A stretch of DNA of 64,000 bases from Flavobacteriaceae bacterium. Lineage in GTDB: Bacteria; Bacteroidota; Bacteroidia; Flavobacteriales; Flavobacteriaceae. The first letter of the stretch is position 1; the number at the start of each line of letters is the position of its first letter. The notes beneath the pieces were generated by a model. It was given only the letters and a program-made list of their open reading frames with translations, searched no databases and was not told where the DNA came from. This document shows, one piece after another, positions 61,287-64,000 of the stretch. Where the stretch lies: the NCBI GenBank assembly GCA_002862805.1, contig PKEA01000029.1, positions 1 to 64,000 of the forward strand. The letters run 5' to 3'. A program made the position numbers and the translations under genes.

Positions 61287-62966
61287 ATGAAACCAAATAA
61301 AGATTTCAAAAGTATTACTTTAATTAAAATGATTTTGTCACATCGCCCGAAGTCGAGATGTCTCATGTTTTTATTTTTCTTAATAAACACAATTTCATTC
61401 TCTCAATCAATCACTTCTTCTGTAGATTCTACTCAAATAAAAATAGGATCTCAGTTCAATTTAACTATTAAAGCCAATGTTTCTAAAACAGATAAAGTTG
61501 TTTTTCCTGATGGAAAACTTTTCGGCGTTTTAGAAGTCTTAGAATCGTATCCAATAGACTCAATAAAATCAAATGATAAATTAGAATTAATAAAAAAATA
61601 CGGATTAACTCAATTTGATTCTGGAAGATACGTACTCCCTAAATTAGCAGTAATAATAAACAATAAAACCTTTAGAACAGACTCTTTCGCAATTGTTGTA
61701 AATGATGTTGTCGTAGACACAATTAAACAACAAATGTTTGATATTAAACCAATTATTAAAGTAGAAAAACCGACTAGTTATTGGTGGTTATATACTATTT
61801 TAATCTTAATTGGTTTGGTATTAATTGGTTATGGAGCTTATTATTTTATTAAGAAAAGACAAAATAAAAAGAATGAAGCAGAAGCTGTTTTGTTTGCTTC
61901 TCCAATCGAAAAAGCAATAGCAGAATTAGAGGTTTTAGAAAAAAAATCGCTTTGGCAAAAAGGAGAAACAAAAGCGTATTATTCTGAACTTACAGATATA
62001 ACTCGAAACTATATAGAAGAAGTAATTGAAATTCCAGCTATGGAAAGTACTTCAAATGAATTGTTTGATGCTTTGAAAGTTTCAGTTCGTCAAAAAAACA
62101 TAAAAATAAGTGCTGATACTTTAGCTAAATTTAAAAGAGTAATGGAAACATCCGATTTGGTAAAATTTGCTAAATCAAAACCATTAGATTTTGAAATAGA
62201 AAATGATAAAAACACGATTAATACCTTTTTAATTTCGTTAGATAAAGCCATTCCAAGAACAGAAGAAGAAACAGAAAACTTGTTTGCAGAAGAATTAAAA
62301 CGCAAAAAAGAACGTTCACAAAAACTACAACGTATTTTTATTCCTTTAACTTTAGTTGGAATTATTTTATCTATAATTCTTGTCTTTTTAGGAGTTACAA
62401 AAGGAATGGATTTCTTAAGAGATAATATTATTGGTCACAGTACAAAATCGATGTTAGAAGATGAATGGGTAACATCAGATTATGGAGATCCAGCAATAAT
62501 TATATCAACACCAAAAGCATTAACAAGAAATACAGATGCTCGTATTTTAAATAATCTACCAGAAAATGTAAAGTCAACTAGTACTTTCTTTTACGGAAGT
62601 ATATTAGATAACTTTTCAGTTGTTTTAAGTACTACTTCTTTTAAAGACTCGGTTCAAGGTTCATTAGATATGGTTTTAGAACAAGATTTAAAACAATTAG
62701 AATCTTTTGGAGCTAAAAATATAGTTGTAAACACTGGAGATTATGAAGATCCAAAAGGGTTAACGGGTAAAAAATCGGAAGGAACATTTACCGTTTTAGA
62801 TCCAATTTCTAAAGAAGATATTAAAATGTACTATTCCATTTTAGCGTTTTCTCAAGGAACAGGAATTCAAGAGTTAATATTGGTTCACAAACTTGAAGAT
62901 GAAAATGCAGCTGAAATAATGAAACGAATTGTTGAATCGATTGAGTTAAGAAAAGCAATACAATAA
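61287..62966 (+). CDS. BatD/DUF4381-like membrane protein of the Bat operon
   Basis: A 559-residue membrane protein. An unusually long 26-residue basic region precedes the export helix LFFLINTISFS. Residues ~40-150 are a beta-rich periplasmic domain resembling BatD. The first membrane helix WWLYTILILIGLVLIGYGAY is near residue 170, followed by a cytoplasmic DUF4381-like helical domain. A second membrane helix lies near residues 350-370, then a C-terminal extension of ~180 residues. It shares a junction with batA (its stop overlaps the batA start by one base). The N-terminal part is altered by a GC-rich repeat-like insert at 61337. Confidence 0.8.
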   Translation: MKPNKDFKSITLIKMILSHRPKSRCLMFLFFLINTISFSQSITSSVDSTQIKIGSQFNLTIKANVSKTDKVVFPDGKLFGVLEVLESYPIDSIKSNDKLELIKKYGLTQFDSGRYVLPKLAVIINNKTFRTDSFAIVVNDVVVDTIKQQMFDIKPIIKVEKPTSYWWLYTILILIGLVLIGYGAYYFIKKRQNKKNEAEAVLFASPIEKAIAELEVLEKKSLWQKGETKAYYSELTDITRNYIEEVIEIPAMESTSNELFDALKVSVRQKNIKISADTLAKFKRVMETSDLVKFAKSKPLDFEIENDKNTINTFLISLDKAIPRTEEETENLFAEELKRKKERSQKLQRIFIPLTLVGIILSIILVFLGVTKGMDFLRDNIIGHSTKSMLEDEWVTSDYGDPAIIISTPKALTRNTDARILNNLPENVKSTSTFFYGSILDNFSVVLSTTSFKDSVQGSLDMVLEQDLKQLESFGAKNIVVNTGDYEDPKGLTGKKSEGTFTVLDPISKEDIKMYYSILAFSQGTGIQELILVHKLEDENAAEIMKRIVESIELRKAIQ

Positions 62967-63970
62967 TGAAGAACATCACATTTTTACATCCCGAATTTTT
63001 TTGGTTGTTTTTGGCTCTTCCAATTGCAATTGCATGGTATTGGTTTACAAACAAAAAACAACGAGCAACACTTAAAATAAGTTCAACAAAATCATTCAAA
63101 GGCAGCGCAACTCTAATTGCTAAGCTACAACCATTATTGTTCGTTTTACGAATGTTGGCCTTAAGTGCAATTATTGTAGCCATAGCAAGACCAAGAAGTG
63201 TAGATGTTTCTTCAAAATCTAGAACCACAAAAGGAATTGATATTGTCATGGCAATTGATGTTTCGGGAAGTATGTTGGCAAAAGATTTAAAACCAAATCG
63301 TTTAGAAGCTTTAAAAAGAGTTGCTGCAGAATTTGTTGAAGACAGAATAAATGATAGAATTGGATTGGTAGTTTATGCTGGAGAAAGTTATACAAGAACT
63401 CCAGTTACATCTGATAAAACAGTAATTCTTCAGTCGTTAAAAACAGTAGAATATGACGATTCAATTATCGCTGATGGAACCGGAATTGGTGTTGGATTAG
63501 CAACAGCAATTAATCGAATTAAAGACAGTAAAGCAAAAAGCAGAATTATTATTTTATTGACTGATGGAGTAAATAATTCGGGAACTATTGATCCAAGAAT
63601 GGCTGCTGATATTGCAAAAGAATACGGAATTAAAGTGTATACTATTGGAATTGGAACAAATGGAATGGCTCCTTTTCCATACGCAAAAGCTCCAAATGGT
63701 AAGTTCTTGTACCAAAACATGAAAGTAGAAATTGACGAAAAGTTAATGAAGGAAATTGCCAAAACTACTGACGGGAAATATTTTAGAGCAACAAGTAATG
63801 CTAAATTAAAAGAAATTTATACCGAAATTAATAAACTAGAAAAAACAGAAGTAGAAGAAAAAAAATACTTTAATTACGATGAGAAATACCAACCATTCGT
63901 TTGGCTTGCATTATTCTTATTATTTATTGAAGTGCTTTTAAAGAACACTATTTTCAAAGGTTTAGTTTAA
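62966..63970 (+). CDS. batA: VWA domain membrane protein BatA
   Basis: A 334-residue membrane protein. The N-terminal segment FLHPEFFWLFLALPIAIAWY and a second helix near residues 55-75 anchor it, and a C-terminal helix near 310-328 closes it. The von Willebrand A domain between them has the MIDAS motif in MAIDVSGSMLAKDLKPNR (about residues 92-109), followed by Thr and Asp in LLTDGVNNSG. BatA is part of the Bat aerotolerance system known in Bacteroidetes. The ATG at 62966 overlaps the preceding stop. Confidence 0.95.
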   Translation: MKNITFLHPEFFWLFLALPIAIAWYWFTNKKQRATLKISSTKSFKGSATLIAKLQPLLFVLRMLALSAIIVAIARPRSVDVSSKSRTTKGIDIVMAIDVSGSMLAKDLKPNRLEALKRVAAEFVEDRINDRIGLVVYAGESYTRTPVTSDKTVILQSLKTVEYDDSIIADGTGIGVGLATAINRIKDSKAKSRIIILLTDGVNNSGTIDPRMAADIAKEYGIKVYTIGIGTNGMAPFPYAKAPNGKFLYQNMKVEIDEKLMKEIAKTTDGKYFRATSNAKLKEIYTEINKLEKTEVEEKKYFNYDEKYQPFVWLALFLLFIEVLLKNTIFKGLV

Positions 63971-63986
63971 ATTAGAAATTGAAACG

Positions 63987-64000
63987 ATGTATCATCAATT
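63987..64000 (+). CDS. Start of the next bat gene, probably batB (truncated by window end)
   Basis: ATG at 63987 opens a frame MYHQ that runs off the window, 16 bases after the batA stop. In Bacteroidetes Bat operons the next gene is normally a second VWA protein, BatB, so this is the expected start. Only four complete codons are visible, so the call rests on operon order. Confidence 0.4.

Noticed and set aside
62821-63249. Minus-strand 142-codon frame opposite the batA start
   Set aside because: It overlaps two well-supported bat genes and its composition reflects the complementary strand.
1-64000. CRISPR array, prophage, insertion sequence or restriction system
   Set aside because: No regular spacer repeats, no transposase, integrase, phage structural or restriction-modification genes were found on either strand.

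Overview
The window reads as a chromosomal segment of a Flavobacteriaceae bacterium, most likely Flavobacterium or a close relative. The evidence is the strongly AT-rich sequence, promoter -7 elements of the form TAnnTTTG, absence of clear Shine-Dalgarno sequences, and many genes typical of Bacteroidetes: DUF4175, DUF4837, DUF2480, DUF3078, DUF5689, choice-of-anchor J and FISUMP proteins, a TonB receptor with a carboxypeptidase-regulatory domain, and a Bat aerotolerance operon. No tRNA, rRNA, CRISPR array, phage or insertion sequence was recognised. No gene-free stretch exceeds about 220 bases.

Layout: 1-5.0 kb holds the 3' end of a DUF4175 gene, ybeY, mnmG and a methyltransferase, with three strong ParB/parS centromere sites at 2060, 2099 and 4085. 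5.2-14.98 kb is mostly housekeeping: an OmpH-like lipoprotein, a Pif1-like helicase, a holB-doxX operon, pgk, an MltD-like transglycosylase, DUF4837 and a GNAT acetyltransferase. 15.0-18.5 kb is a minus-strand block of a TPM protein (in a segment bounded by inverted repeats), a two-domain OmpA protein, a CtpA-like S41 protease and rnpA. 18.6-25.8 kb is accessory: a TPR/LytTR regulator followed by six secreted or membrane proteins, most of unknown function, including FISUMP and WG-repeat proteins. 25.8-31.1 kb carries a membrane protein, an M1 peptidase, a subtilisin-like lipoprotein and a metallo-beta-lactamase-fold hydrolase.

31.2-43.0 kb is the SUF iron-sulfur cluster system in two blocks: sufA-sufBCD, then sufS-lipoprotein-sufE-sufT-DUF2480, followed by DUF3078. 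About 3.7 kb separates the blocks. It contains a YD-like secreted protein and a tightly coupled minus-strand operon of padR, a HAAS-like membrane protein, an overlooked 59-residue membrane protein, and a serine hydrolase. 43.0-54.5 kb holds hflX, a TonB receptor with two surface lipoproteins divergent from a secreted endonuclease/phosphatase-family protein, a 3-hydroxyanthranilate dioxygenase, an ALDH7-type dehydrogenase, a PhnA-domain protein, a beta-barrel protein and a metallophosphoesterase. 54.6-58.0 kb is a small lipoprotein, a TPR sensor kinase and a response regulator, followed by a small membrane protein whose start codon lies inside an 18-bp inverted repeat. A Schlafen AlbA_2-type protein follows, then the start of the Bat operon (moxR, DUF58, a BatD/DUF4381-like protein, batA, and the first codons of a probable batB).

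The observations most worth a second look are the parS cluster, three genes whose promoter -7 element ends exactly four bases before ATG (probable leaderless mRNAs), the PadR operon inside the suf locus, the start-codon hairpin at 57.75 kb, and the lipoprotein/TPR-kinase/regulator unit.
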